NCBI GenBank assembly: GCA_003762615.1
Contig: RIAZ01000014.1
Span: 55,226-119,225 of the forward strand
Length of the DNA: 64,000 nucleotides
Direction: 5' to 3'
Origin: Muribaculaceae bacterium Isolate-037 (Harlan)
Lineage (GTDB): Bacteria; Bacteroidota; Bacteroidia; Bacteroidales; Muribaculaceae
The position numbers were made by a program, and so were the translations under genes. The notes beneath the pieces are model-generated. The model had not been told where the DNA came from. It saw only the letters and a list, made by a program, of their open reading frames with translations, and ran no database searches. This document shows, one piece after another, positions 17,556 to 25,878 of the stretch. How positions within the stretch are numbered: the first letter of the stretch is position 1; the number at the start of each line of letters is the position of its first letter.

Positions 17556-18195
17556 CGTCTTTATATATTTCGGCTTCGGAAACGTAAGTGCAATGACTCT
17601 TGAAGCCCTTATCTTCTATAACATCCGAAGCATTGTTTATGTTGCAGCTTATTTTCTTAGCTTCTCTCAGCTGGATGAGATGAGAGAGATCCTCATAGCT
17701 ATGGCAGCCGAGGAGCCCCGGTGCCAACATCATGACCACTTCCACGATGTTGCCATCCCGGGCAGTGGCATATTTCATAAGGCGCGACGTCGGATCCACA
17801 CATAGTATGAGGTTATAGACAATCGACAACCCAAGCATATACTTCATCAGGCAGAAACCCGCGCCAAGAAGTTTATCGAGCATTCCCACATAGAAAACCT
17901 GCATCGCGCTCCTCAACACTCTCGTAAAGCTGCGGAACAACGTGAAGACCACAGAGTATATGATTGCAGATGAAACCACGCTGTAGATAAATGCCCCGCC
18001 AACACTCCGGCGCAACCATGGCAACAACATACGCAGGATCTCTTCCACCTGTGAATCAAACACGTGTGCGCAGACGGTGCCGAATGCAAAACCCAGCACG
18101 CCTGAAACCTGTCTTGTAAACCCGCTGCTAAAGCCCTTTATTATGGCTACTGCGGCGACGGTTATCGCTATGATATGAAAGCTCGCATCACTCAT
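17548..18195 (-). CDS. CvpA-family membrane protein
   Basis: A 215-residue integral membrane protein matching the CvpA/colicin V production family: three to four hydrophobic segments in the first 150 residues (about 8-25, 28-48, 66-92, 104-128) and a hydrophilic C-terminal tail. CvpA proteins affect envelope stress or secretion in other bacteria; no enzymatic role is known. In Bacteroidota a cvpA gene commonly sits in front of suf genes, as here. A -7 box lies just upstream, leaving a leader of only about 7 nt, so this is the first gene of the suf operon. Confidence 0.8.
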   Translation of the reverse strand: MSDASFHIIAITVAAVAIIKGFSSGFTRQVSGVLGFAFGTVCAHVFDSQVEEILRMLLPWLRRSVGGAFIYSVVSSAIIYSVVFTLFRSFTRVLRSAMQVFYVGMLDKLLGAGFCLMKYMLGLSIVYNLILCVDPTSRLMKYATARDGNIVEVVMMLAPGLLGCHSYEDLSHLIQLREAKKISCNINNASDVIEDKGFKSHCTYVSEAEIYKDDA

Positions 18196-18206
18196 CTAAT
18201 CTTCTG

Positions 18207-18214
18207 CAAAATTA
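18207..18214 (-). promoter_or_regulatory. -7 promoter box of the cvpA-suf operon
   Basis: On the minus strand this reads TAATTTTG, an exact consensus match 12 nt from the cvpA ATG. The predicted transcript is nearly leaderless. Confidence 0.7.
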
Positions 18215-18405
18215 TACCAATTCGCCGACAATTCAAAATCTTGAAGTTGTCTAAACCTCATTATTTTTTATCATCTATCATTTTATAGAGGCTTATTCAG
18301 TTTTAGTGGCTTATTACGACGATATTTTATGGTTTAAAAATGTTAACGAGGATTTCACCATTATTATTTTCTCTACTTCTTGTCATTTCTATCGACTTTT
18401 TTACT

Positions 18406-18413
18406 TAAATTTG
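18406..18413 (+). promoter_or_regulatory. -7 promoter box of the GH25 gene, abutting the start codon
   Basis: TAAATTTG is an exact consensus match ending 4 nt before ATG 18418. The usual start point would fall on or next to the A of the ATG, so the mRNA is leaderless or starts at the second ATG (18424). Confidence 0.65.
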
Positions 18414-18417
18414 TGTT

Positions 18418-19203
18418 ATGAAAATGCCTTTTAGAAATCGTCCATGGAAAGATCGTTTGGTTGCCGCCGGCTTCCTGATGGTTTGCATGTTGCTCGTATT
18501 CGCTGCGATATGGGCATATCGGCAGTTCATGACATCCCCTCCATACGTCGATCCCGAGAGGTATCCCGTGAGAGGTATCGACGTGTCTGCCCATAACGGA
18601 GTGATCGATATGAACAAGGTGGCTAAGGAGGGTTTTGAATTCGTATTCATCAAGGCTACGGAGGGGGGCGACTTCAAGGACAAGAAATTCCGCGTGAATT
18701 ATGACAAGGCTAAGAAAGCCGGATTGAAGACCGGAATATACCATTTCTTCCGTTTTGATAAGGATGGTGTGGAACAGGCGTTGAACCTCATGAGGACGGT
18801 TGGGAAAAGACAACCTGAACTCGGACTGGTCATCGACGTGGAGAAAGCGGGTAATCCGGACTCCATACCCACCGCCACTGTCGTGAGACGGCTTTCGGAG
18901 ATGGTGGACTATCTGAATCTTCTCGGACATAGGGTAATGTTCTATACCAACCGAGACGGATATTACGAATATCTTGCCGAGACATTCCCGGGATACCCAC
19001 TATGGATATGCGGATTCTCCGAAACACCGATCAACGCAGAATGGAGCTTCTGGCAATTCAACCATCGCGGAAGAGTAAACGGAATATCCGGAGATGTTGA
19101 CCTAAACACTTTCTGCGGCAACAACGACGAATGGGAAAGATTCCTTCAGGGCGATCTTTGGCCCTACTCTCCTCCTAACAAGCAATCCTCTCATAAGCAA
19201 TAA
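18418..19203 (+). CDS. Membrane-anchored GH25 muramidase (lysozyme)
   Basis: A 261-residue protein with a hydrophobic anchor at about 15-36 and a GH25 domain from about 50 to 245. GH25 enzymes cleave the beta-1,4 bond between MurNAc and GlcNAc in peptidoglycan. Conserved acids are Asp55 (GIDVSAHNG), Asp140 and Glu142 (VIDVEK); IKATEGGDFKD and GIYHFFRF are further family segments. The anchor is not followed by a clear cleavage site, so the enzyme probably stays in the membrane facing the periplasm. The -7 box sits right against the start codon. It lies 81 bp before porU. Confidence 0.92.
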   Translation: MKMPFRNRPWKDRLVAAGFLMVCMLLVFAAIWAYRQFMTSPPYVDPERYPVRGIDVSAHNGVIDMNKVAKEGFEFVFIKATEGGDFKDKKFRVNYDKAKKAGLKTGIYHFFRFDKDGVEQALNLMRTVGKRQPELGLVIDVEKAGNPDSIPTATVVRRLSEMVDYLNLLGHRVMFYTNRDGYYEYLAETFPGYPLWICGFSETPINAEWSFWQFNHRGRVNGISGDVDLNTFCGNNDEWERFLQGDLWPYSPPNKQSSHKQ

Positions 19204-19284
19204 CAGAGGCTAATTGACGTTATGAAGTTGTCTATGCTTCTCATGAAGTGATAAAACCGCATCATATCCTCAACTTTTATTATT

Positions 19285-22200
19285 TTGAAACGTTCAATTT
19301 TTTCCTATAATAATAATATTTTTTCCGTCGTCAGAATCCTGTCAGGGATTTACGCCGTCGTAGTCCTATTTATAGTCCTACTTATAATGACGGCTGAGAA
19401 CGCCTATCCTCTCTCTCCCGACCATTATGCCGAAAACTCACGGCTGGCTTCCGGGAAGTGGGCTAAGATTGAGGTGAAGCAGACGGGGGTGCAACTCATC
19501 ACTAATTCCACGCTCAGAAATCTCGGTTTTGCCAATCCGGAAAAGGTAAACGTATATGGCTACGGCGGACGGATGCTGCCGGAATATCTTGACGAAGACA
19601 TGATCGACGACCTCCCACCGGTGCCGGCAATAAGGACTGCACAAGGGATAGTGTTCTTCGGTCATTCCACCATATCATGGAATTATGACCCCTCAAATTA
19701 TACCCACACCCTCAACCCATATTCCGACCGTGCATTCTATTTCATCAGTGATTCCGACAATGAGACATTTGCTCCGGGCGATATGCCCGCTGTAGAGGCT
19801 ACTGCCGATGCCGAGCCATATTTCACCGAACGCCTGGTGCATGAACGCGATATCCTCGCTCCCTACAACTCCGGAAGGCTCATGCTCGGTGAGGATTTCA
19901 AGGCGCAGAGAAACCAGAATTTCCAATTCTCCCTGCCCGGAATAAGCGGAGAAGCAATGATGACCGTGAGATTCGGGGCAAAAGTGACCAACGGATCATC
20001 ATCCCTTATCTTCTCCGCCAACGGCAACACTCTCCCATCAACCACCGCCGACAAGATTTCGGGGGTAAATTCATCAGGGACTTTCCTTGCACTCGGCAAC
20101 TCTACAAAACGGATTGAGGATTGCGGCGAAAAACTTAACCTTCAGATAAAATATTCAAATACGGGAGCTCTTTTCACTGCGGCACTCGACTATATCCGCA
20201 TAACCTATCAACGAGAACTTAAACTTCATGAGAATGAGCTTTATTTCTATCTTGCGCCTGATAATAATGCTGTGGTCAACGTTGACGGGTGCGACAGCAA
20301 TACCGTAATCTGGAACGTCACCGACCCCGCGAATCCCCTGAAGATTGCCTATACCCTCAATGGCTCTAAAGCCACATTCGCAATACCTGCCGGATATGGG
20401 GAGTACGTGGCTTTCAATCCGACGAAAGTGACACGTCAGGCCACGGCTGCCGGAAAAGTGAACAACCAGAATCTACATGCCCTCCCGGCTCCCGGACTCC
20501 TTATAATCACCCCCTCCGAATATCGTGCCGCCGCCGACAAGATAGCCGCAATTCATGAGAAATCAGACGGGTTGACCTCGCTTGTAGTCACTCCCGAGAC
20601 AATATACAATGAGTTCTCATCCGGCACTCCCGACGTGACCGCCTTCAGAAAATTGCTGAAGATGTGGTTTGACAGAGCTGCGGTATCCGGTGAGAAGGCT
20701 ACACGTTATTGTCTGATAATGAGTCGTCCGACATACGACAACAAGATGAACTCACCTGCCGTGAAGAATGCAGGCTACCCACGCGTGCCGATATGGCAGT
20801 CTCCAACAGGTGAGACAGAATCATCATCCTATTCCACTGATGACTATGTGGGGATGATGGAAGATTACTACCCCGGTCTTTCCATGATAAATGCAAAAAT
20901 AGATGTGGCTGTTGGGAGAATGCCGGTGAAGAGTGCAACAGAAGCATTGTCGGCAGCCAACAAGCTGGAACGATACGTGCTTCAGCCCACTCTCGGAGCA
21001 TGGCGCAACAACGTCATGGTGATTGCCGACGATCAGGACAAAGGCGTGCATCTCGACCAAGCAGAGATGGTATGCGATGCGATGCAGAGCAACGGCAACG
21101 GAAAGGATTATCTGTATGAACGTCTGTATCTCGATGCTTATAAACTCTCGTACTCCGCCACCGGTCCTGTCTATCCGGAAGCTAAACAACGGATGTTTGA
21201 CAAACTCGCCGAGGGGGTAATGCTATGGAACTATATCGGTCATGCCAACCCCAAAAGCTGGGGACACGAGAACCTGCTGACATGGTCCGACATAACCGGG
21301 CTTAACCATACGAAACTGCCCTTCCTATATGCCGCCACATGCGAATTTATGAGATGGGATGCCGACGAGACGAGCGGTGGAGAAATGATGTGGCTCAATC
21401 CCGACTCCGGTGTAATCGGCATGATATGTCCGAGCCGAACCGTGCTCATATCCCGTAATGGTCCGCTTGACATCGCGACATCCGAGTTCGTATTCCAACG
21501 CGATGCCGACGGTATGCCTCTTAGAATAGGCGACATGATGATTAAAGGGAAAAATGCCATCCAGAATGAGGATAACAAACTTAAATATGGTTTAATGGGT
21601 GATCCTGCCATGCGTCTACCCTCACCCTCCTACAGAGTGGTGGTTGACCGTATAAATGACAACGACCTTTCCGACTCCGATAACCTTCCGACAATAGCGG
21701 CGCGTTCATCCGTCAGTCTGGCGGGACGCATAACCGACTTCGAGGGGAACACTATCGAGGATTTCAACGGACAGGTGCAGTTTATGGTGTATGACGCTGA
21801 GAAGGCTATTACCACCAACGGCAACGGGAAGGACGGCAAACCCATAACCTATAACGACCGCAAGACCCGCCTTATCACAAGTAAGGCAAAGGCTACGGGG
21901 GGAGTATGGGAAACGGTAATAAATATGCCGGCTGAAATTGAGAATAACTATAGCCCCGCCCTACTGTCGCTATATGCTCATGATGCCGCAGGGAGGGAGG
22001 CAAACGGCTCTACCGACAGATTCTTCATCTACGGTATGGATCCGAATGCTCCGGAAGACAACGACGGACCGCTTATCACCTCCCTATTCCTTAACTCCGA
22101 ATCATTCTCCGACGGTATGACAACAGGACCGTCGCCGATAGTAAGGGCGTTCGTGTCTGACCCTTCAGGCATAAACGTATCGGACGCAGGTATCGGACAT

Positions 22201-22716
22201 AAAATCACGATTGACATTGACAAGAAAACTTATCTCAACGACGTGTCGCTCTATTTCTCTCCCGATGAGTCTGATCCGACAGCCGGAGAGATTAGCTATC
22301 CTCTGAATGCCCTTGATCCGGGCGAACATACACTGACACTTACGGTGTGGGACAATGCCAACAACTCCTCATCCGCCTCCATATCTTTTAAAGTGGCGGC
22401 TGCATGGCTCCCCTCGATCACCGCACTATACACTGATGCTAATCCGGCATCCACGAATGTCAACTTCTTCGTAAAGACAGATGCCGCCGACGGCATCACG
22501 GAATGTCGGGTGGAGGTGTTTAATCTTGCCGGGAAACTGATATGGAGCGGGAAAGCCGGCTCTATGTCGGCGTCACAGTCCATCATCGGATGGAATCTAT
22601 GCGACAGCAACGGCGTAAGGGTGGAACGTGGCATATATCCCTACCGGGCGATTATTACCACCAATAACGGTGCGGAGATCTCAAAATCCGGTAAACTGGC
22701 GGTAACAGCTAAATAA
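19285..22716 (+). CDS. porU: Type IX secretion system sortase PorU (C25 peptidase family)
   Basis: A 1143-residue gingipain-like (C25) protein. PorU is the outer-surface transpeptidase that removes the C-terminal signal of T9SS cargo and links cargo to A-LPS. A signal peptide/anchor lies at about 15-36. The catalytic pair is recognised as His653 (YIGHANPKSWGHE) and Cys686 (AATCEFMRWD). The C-terminal about 85 residues form a FlgD-like Ig domain (VEVFNLAGKLIW ... GIYPYRA). The start is TTG 19285, since the signal peptide requires a start upstream of the next ATG (residue 35). porV lies three genes downstream, as expected for this pair. Confidence 0.93.
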   Translation: MKRSIFSYNNNIFSVVRILSGIYAVVVLFIVLLIMTAENAYPLSPDHYAENSRLASGKWAKIEVKQTGVQLITNSTLRNLGFANPEKVNVYGYGGRMLPEYLDEDMIDDLPPVPAIRTAQGIVFFGHSTISWNYDPSNYTHTLNPYSDRAFYFISDSDNETFAPGDMPAVEATADAEPYFTERLVHERDILAPYNSGRLMLGEDFKAQRNQNFQFSLPGISGEAMMTVRFGAKVTNGSSSLIFSANGNTLPSTTADKISGVNSSGTFLALGNSTKRIEDCGEKLNLQIKYSNTGALFTAALDYIRITYQRELKLHENELYFYLAPDNNAVVNVDGCDSNTVIWNVTDPANPLKIAYTLNGSKATFAIPAGYGEYVAFNPTKVTRQATAAGKVNNQNLHALPAPGLLIITPSEYRAAADKIAAIHEKSDGLTSLVVTPETIYNEFSSGTPDVTAFRKLLKMWFDRAAVSGEKATRYCLIMSRPTYDNKMNSPAVKNAGYPRVPIWQSPTGETESSSYSTDDYVGMMEDYYPGLSMINAKIDVAVGRMPVKSATEALSAANKLERYVLQPTLGAWRNNVMVIADDQDKGVHLDQAEMVCDAMQSNGNGKDYLYERLYLDAYKLSYSATGPVYPEAKQRMFDKLAEGVMLWNYIGHANPKSWGHENLLTWSDITGLNHTKLPFLYAATCEFMRWDADETSGGEMMWLNPDSGVIGMICPSRTVLISRNGPLDIATSEFVFQRDADGMPLRIGDMMIKGKNAIQNEDNKLKYGLMGDPAMRLPSPSYRVVVDRINDNDLSDSDNLPTIAARSSVSLAGRITDFEGNTIEDFNGQVQFMVYDAEKAITTNGNGKDGKPITYNDRKTRLITSKAKATGGVWETVINMPAEIENNYSPALLSLYAHDAAGREANGSTDRFFIYGMDPNAPEDNDGPLITSLFLNSESFSDGMTTGPSPIVRAFVSDPSGINVSDAGIGHKITIDIDKKTYLNDVSLYFSPDESDPTAGEISYPLNALDPGEHTLTLTVWDNANNSSSASISFKVAAAWLPSITALYTDANPASTNVNFFVKTDAADGITECRVEVFNLAGKLIWSGKAGSMSASQSIIGWNLCDSNGVRVERGIYPYRAIITTNNGAEISKSGKLAVTAK

Positions 22717-22739
22717 TCTTGAATCGAATTTTTAAGAAT

Positions 22740-23375
22740 ATGGTGATCAACAATCTCATACTTCCGGAACCTACTCTCCGACGCCTTCCCTGGTATCTTG
22801 CATACGTCGAGATATTGAAGGCGCAGGACATCGAATACGTATCTTCCACTCAGATTTCAAGAGCTCTTAACGTGGATGCCTCACAGATTGCGAAAGATCT
22901 CTCCTTTCTTTCGCTCAAGGGTAAGACTCGCATCGGATATGAGGTGAACGCCCTCGTCTCGTCTCTTGCCGACTTCCTCGGATTCAGGATCTCTCACAAA
23001 GCCTACATTTTCGGTGCGGGAAGTCTTGGCAAAGCACTCATGCTTGATTCCGGACTTGCGAACTATGGTCTTGACATCGTGGCAGGGTTTGACATCGACA
23101 ATAAAAAGGTGGGGAACATGGTCGGCGACGTGCCGATATACCATATTGATTCCCTTGCCACTGTGATGGAGAGCAATCCCGCCACAATAGGTATTCTCAC
23201 CGTTCCGGCTGATTGCGCTCAAGACACTGCCGACATCGCTATCGGCGAAGGGATACGCGCAATATGGAATTTCACGCCATATAGAGTGAAGGTAGCCGAA
23301 GGGATCGTAATGTCAAACACTTCCATCTACGCCCACCTCGCCCTTATCTACAATCGTCTTAATGCCGAAATCTGA
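22740..23375 (+). CDS. rex: Redox-sensing transcriptional repressor Rex
   Basis: A 211-residue Rex. Rex senses the NADH/NAD+ ratio and represses fermentation and redox genes when NADH is low. The N-terminal winged helix (PTLRRLPWYLAYVEIL, then SSTQISRALNVDASQIAKD) is followed by a Rossmann domain with FGAGSLGKAL. The frame is open to a TTG at 22719 only 3 bp after porU, but ATG 22740 fits family N termini. The stop overlaps the next ATG by one base (TGATG). pta-ackA and other redox genes nearby are possible targets, but no operator was identified. Confidence 0.95.
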   Translation: MVINNLILPEPTLRRLPWYLAYVEILKAQDIEYVSSTQISRALNVDASQIAKDLSFLSLKGKTRIGYEVNALVSSLADFLGFRISHKAYIFGAGSLGKALMLDSGLANYGLDIVAGFDIDNKKVGNMVGDVPIYHIDSLATVMESNPATIGILTVPADCAQDTADIAIGEGIRAIWNFTPYRVKVAEGIVMSNTSIYAHLALIYNRLNAEI

Positions 23376-23980
23376 TGAAAACTTTTGTAATTGAAAATAA
23401 TCTTATCGCAGATGCATCCGACAATGCGCCTGACAATGCCAACAATGATGCCAATTGGTATTTCTTGGCTGACTCCGCCATCTGTAATGCCGGGAAACCA
23501 TTCTTTATACCCGAATTGGAGGATTTTGCCGATGCCCGGCTCGTGATTGCATTGAAAGTGAACCGGCTCGGTAAATCCATATCCCCGCGTTTTGCAAAAA
23601 GATATTACTCTGAGGCGGCTCCCGCAATACATTTCCGGCTTCCGGCTCTCAGGGAGGAACTGATCCGCAGGAATCTTTCCACCGACAGGGCATATTCATT
23701 CGACAGGTCGCTGATAATCGGCGATTTCATGCCGGTGGAGAATTTCACCGACGACTCAGCGATAAATCTCCTAAAAAATGGAGAGTCCGCTGCATCCTGG
23801 TCGGTTGAGAAGCTGCGCATGCCTATCGATGAGATTGTGGCTGCCGTATCTGTGACCAACTCCCTGAAGATGGGCGACATCATAATACCCTCTCTCTCTG
23901 AAAGCGTCGAGGTGCGCATCGGAGATATGCTGGAAATCAAATCGGGAGAAACATCTCTTCTCTCTGTACCCGTAAAATGA
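23375..23980 (+). CDS. Degenerate fumarylacetoacetate-hydrolase-fold protein
   Basis: A 201-residue protein that I align by eye with the FAH family: KPFFIPELED (41-50), KVNRLGKSISPRFAKRYYSE (61-80) and FDRSLIIGDFMP (109-120) match the usual 'NRLGKxIxxRFAxRYY' and 'FDxSxxIGDFxP' blocks. The metal ligands of active FAH enzymes, an ExE pair just before the NRLGK block and a GxDxTxRD Asp after it, are replaced (R/V, and AIHFRLPA). It is therefore likely a non-catalytic relative. It overlaps rex by 1 nt and lies 9 bp before porV, so it is in the porU-rex-porV unit. Confidence 0.75.
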   Translation: MKTFVIENNLIADASDNAPDNANNDANWYFLADSAICNAGKPFFIPELEDFADARLVIALKVNRLGKSISPRFAKRYYSEAAPAIHFRLPALREELIRRNLSTDRAYSFDRSLIIGDFMPVENFTDDSAINLLKNGESAASWSVEKLRMPIDEIVAAVSVTNSLKMGDIIIPSLSESVEVRIGDMLEIKSGETSLLSVPVK

Positions 23981-23989
23981 TCCTCTGAT

Positions 23990-25213
23990 ATGAACGCAAA
24001 TAATAGACTCAGCTTCATTATCCTGTCGTTGGCTGCCATCTCTTCGATATCGGCATACGCTAAGAACGATATTAAGGATAATGACTTCAATCCGGTCAAT
24101 ACCGGAGTAACCACTCTGAGCATCACTCCTGATGCACGCGGATCCGGTATGGGTAATTTAGGAGCAGCCACTGATCCTGACATCAACTCCCAGTTCTGGA
24201 ATCCGGCAAAATACGCATTCGCCTACAGCAACGGAGGTGCGGCTATATCCTACACCCCGTGGTTGCGCAAGATTGTCAATGATATATTCCTCGCCGACCT
24301 CACCGGCTATTGGAAACTCGGCAGTGGCGACAACCAGGCGTTGAGCGCATCTTTCAGATATTTCTCTTTGGGCGAGGTGACAGTCGGAGAAAGCACCACC
24401 GGAGCAACCGTACAGACCATAAATCCATACGAGTTCGCGCTCGACTTGGGATACTCGAGGAAGCTTTCGGAGAAATTCTCCATGGGCGTGGTGCTGCGCT
24501 ACATCCTTTCCGACCTTGCTTACGACGACTCCTATTCCGGCGAGAGCAACACGGCGGCAAACGCCTTCTCCGTTGACCTTTCCGGATACTACGTCACATA
24601 TCCCATGGTCGGCAGGAACGAATGTCAATTCTCTTGGGGCTTCGACATCTCCAATATCGGTACGAAGGTCAGCTATGACCACGGCACAAACTATGCGTTC
24701 CTGCCTACAAACCTACGACTCGGAACCCAGTTCATGTTCCCTCTCGCCGACTACAACACTCTCTCAATAGGTCTTGACCTCAACAAGCTCCTCGTGCCGA
24801 CACGTCCGCGCGAACGTGACTACGACATGGATTCAATCGAAGGACAGACCGAATATGAGGAGGCTCTTGAGAAATGGGAAACCATGTCGCCCATCACCGG
24901 CATCTTCAAGAGTTTCTCCGATGCTCCCGGTGGCTTCAGTGAGGAATTGAAGGAGATAAACGTATCCTTCGGTGGAGAGTATGCCTACAACCAGCAATTC
25001 TTCGCCCGTATGGGTTACAACTACGAGAACCAATCGAAAGGTGGACGCAGCTACTTCACGTTCGGAGCCGGCTTCGCCCTCAACGTGGTGCGTCTTGACG
25101 CCTCATATATGCTCGCCACCGCCCAAAGTTCACCCCTCGACCAGACCCTGCGCTTCACCCTCTCCTTCGACATGGACGGCATTCAGGATCTCTTCGGGAA
25201 AAGAAAAAGATAA
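23990..25213 (+). CDS. porV: Type IX secretion outer-membrane protein PorV (LptO)
   Basis: A 407-residue FadL-like outer-membrane beta barrel with an N-terminal signal peptide (about 1-24, ending ISAYA). PorV carries T9SS cargo from the Sov translocon to PorU. The family hallmark TLSITPDARGSGMGNLGAATDPDINSQFWNPA, seen in pieces such as PDARGSGMG and QFWNPAKYAF near residue 45-75, is clear. Aromatic-rich alternating strands and a C-terminal Phe-containing strand (LRFTLSFDMDG) support a barrel. It is followed by ispF, an order also known from Porphyromonas. Confidence 0.93.
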   Translation: MNANNRLSFIILSLAAISSISAYAKNDIKDNDFNPVNTGVTTLSITPDARGSGMGNLGAATDPDINSQFWNPAKYAFAYSNGGAAISYTPWLRKIVNDIFLADLTGYWKLGSGDNQALSASFRYFSLGEVTVGESTTGATVQTINPYEFALDLGYSRKLSEKFSMGVVLRYILSDLAYDDSYSGESNTAANAFSVDLSGYYVTYPMVGRNECQFSWGFDISNIGTKVSYDHGTNYAFLPTNLRLGTQFMFPLADYNTLSIGLDLNKLLVPTRPRERDYDMDSIEGQTEYEEALEKWETMSPITGIFKSFSDAPGGFSEELKEINVSFGGEYAYNQQFFARMGYNYENQSKGGRSYFTFGAGFALNVVRLDASYMLATAQSSPLDQTLRFTLSFDMDGIQDLFGKRKR

Positions 25214-25216
25214 ATA

Positions 25217-25388
25217 ATTTAAGTTTCGCAAGTTTGCCAACTTGCTTCACTTAAATGGTTTAAGGTTTAAAGTTTATGGTTTATTATCATTACATTTTGT
25301 ATAATGAAAAGATTCGTAGATTTCCGTGAATCTTAAACCTTAAACTATAAACTATCAACCACTGAAGTGTAGCTTGCGAAACTTCAGT
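25217..25388 (-). repeat. 172-bp dispersed palindromic element, copy A (inverted)
   Basis: The reverse complement of this interval matches 43825-43996 almost base for base over its full 172 bp. It contains, from the 3' side, a hairpin ACTGAAGT...ACTTCAGT, runs of 7-bp units (GGTTTAA, AGTTTAT), a GATTC...GAATC centre, and a terminal hairpin GCAAGTT/AACTTGC. It fills the porV-ispF gap, ending 13 bp before ispF. Confidence 0.93.
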
Positions 25389-25401
25389 AAATCAAATCAT
25401 C

Positions 25402-25878
25402 ATGTTTAGAATAGGACAAGGCTACGACGTACATAAATTAGTGGAAGACAGAGAACTCTGGATATGCGGCATAAAACTGCCCCATACCCACGGTCTGCTC
25501 GGACACAGCGATGCCGACGTGGCGATACACGCACTTTGCGATGCCCTTCTCGGGGCACTCGCTCTTAGAGATATAGGTTATCATTTCCCCGACACCGATC
25601 CCAAGTATAAGGGTGCGGACAGCAAACTGCTTCTGAAAGAGGTGTGCCGCATGATACGCGAACGCGGTTGGGAGATCGGGAATGTCGACGTGACAATCAT
25701 GGCGGAGGCTCCAAAATTCAAGCCGCACATCGACGAGATGAGGCAATGCCTCGCCGACGTGATGAACGTGGCTGTCGATGCCGTGTCGGTGAAGGCTACG
25801 ACAACAGAAAAACTTGGTTTCACCGGTAGGAAAGAGGGTATCGCCTCCACTGCCGTGGCTTTGATATATGAACCTTAA
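25402..25878 (+). CDS. ispF: 2-C-methyl-D-erythritol 2,4-cyclodiphosphate synthase
   Basis: A 158-residue IspF of the MEP isoprenoid pathway, which cyclises CDP-ME 2-phosphate to MEcPP with release of CMP. Metal ligands Asp9 and His11 (GYDVHKL) and the signature SDADVAIHALCDALLGA are visible, as are FPDTDPKYKGADS and ATTTEKLGFTGR. ispE, the preceding pathway step, lies at 35448-36338. The stop overlaps the start of the helicase gene by 11 nt. Confidence 0.97.
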   Translation: MFRIGQGYDVHKLVEDRELWICGIKLPHTHGLLGHSDADVAIHALCDALLGALALRDIGYHFPDTDPKYKGADSKLLLKEVCRMIRERGWEIGNVDVTIMAEAPKFKPHIDEMRQCLADVMNVAVDAVSVKATTTEKLGFTGRKEGIASTAVALIYEP

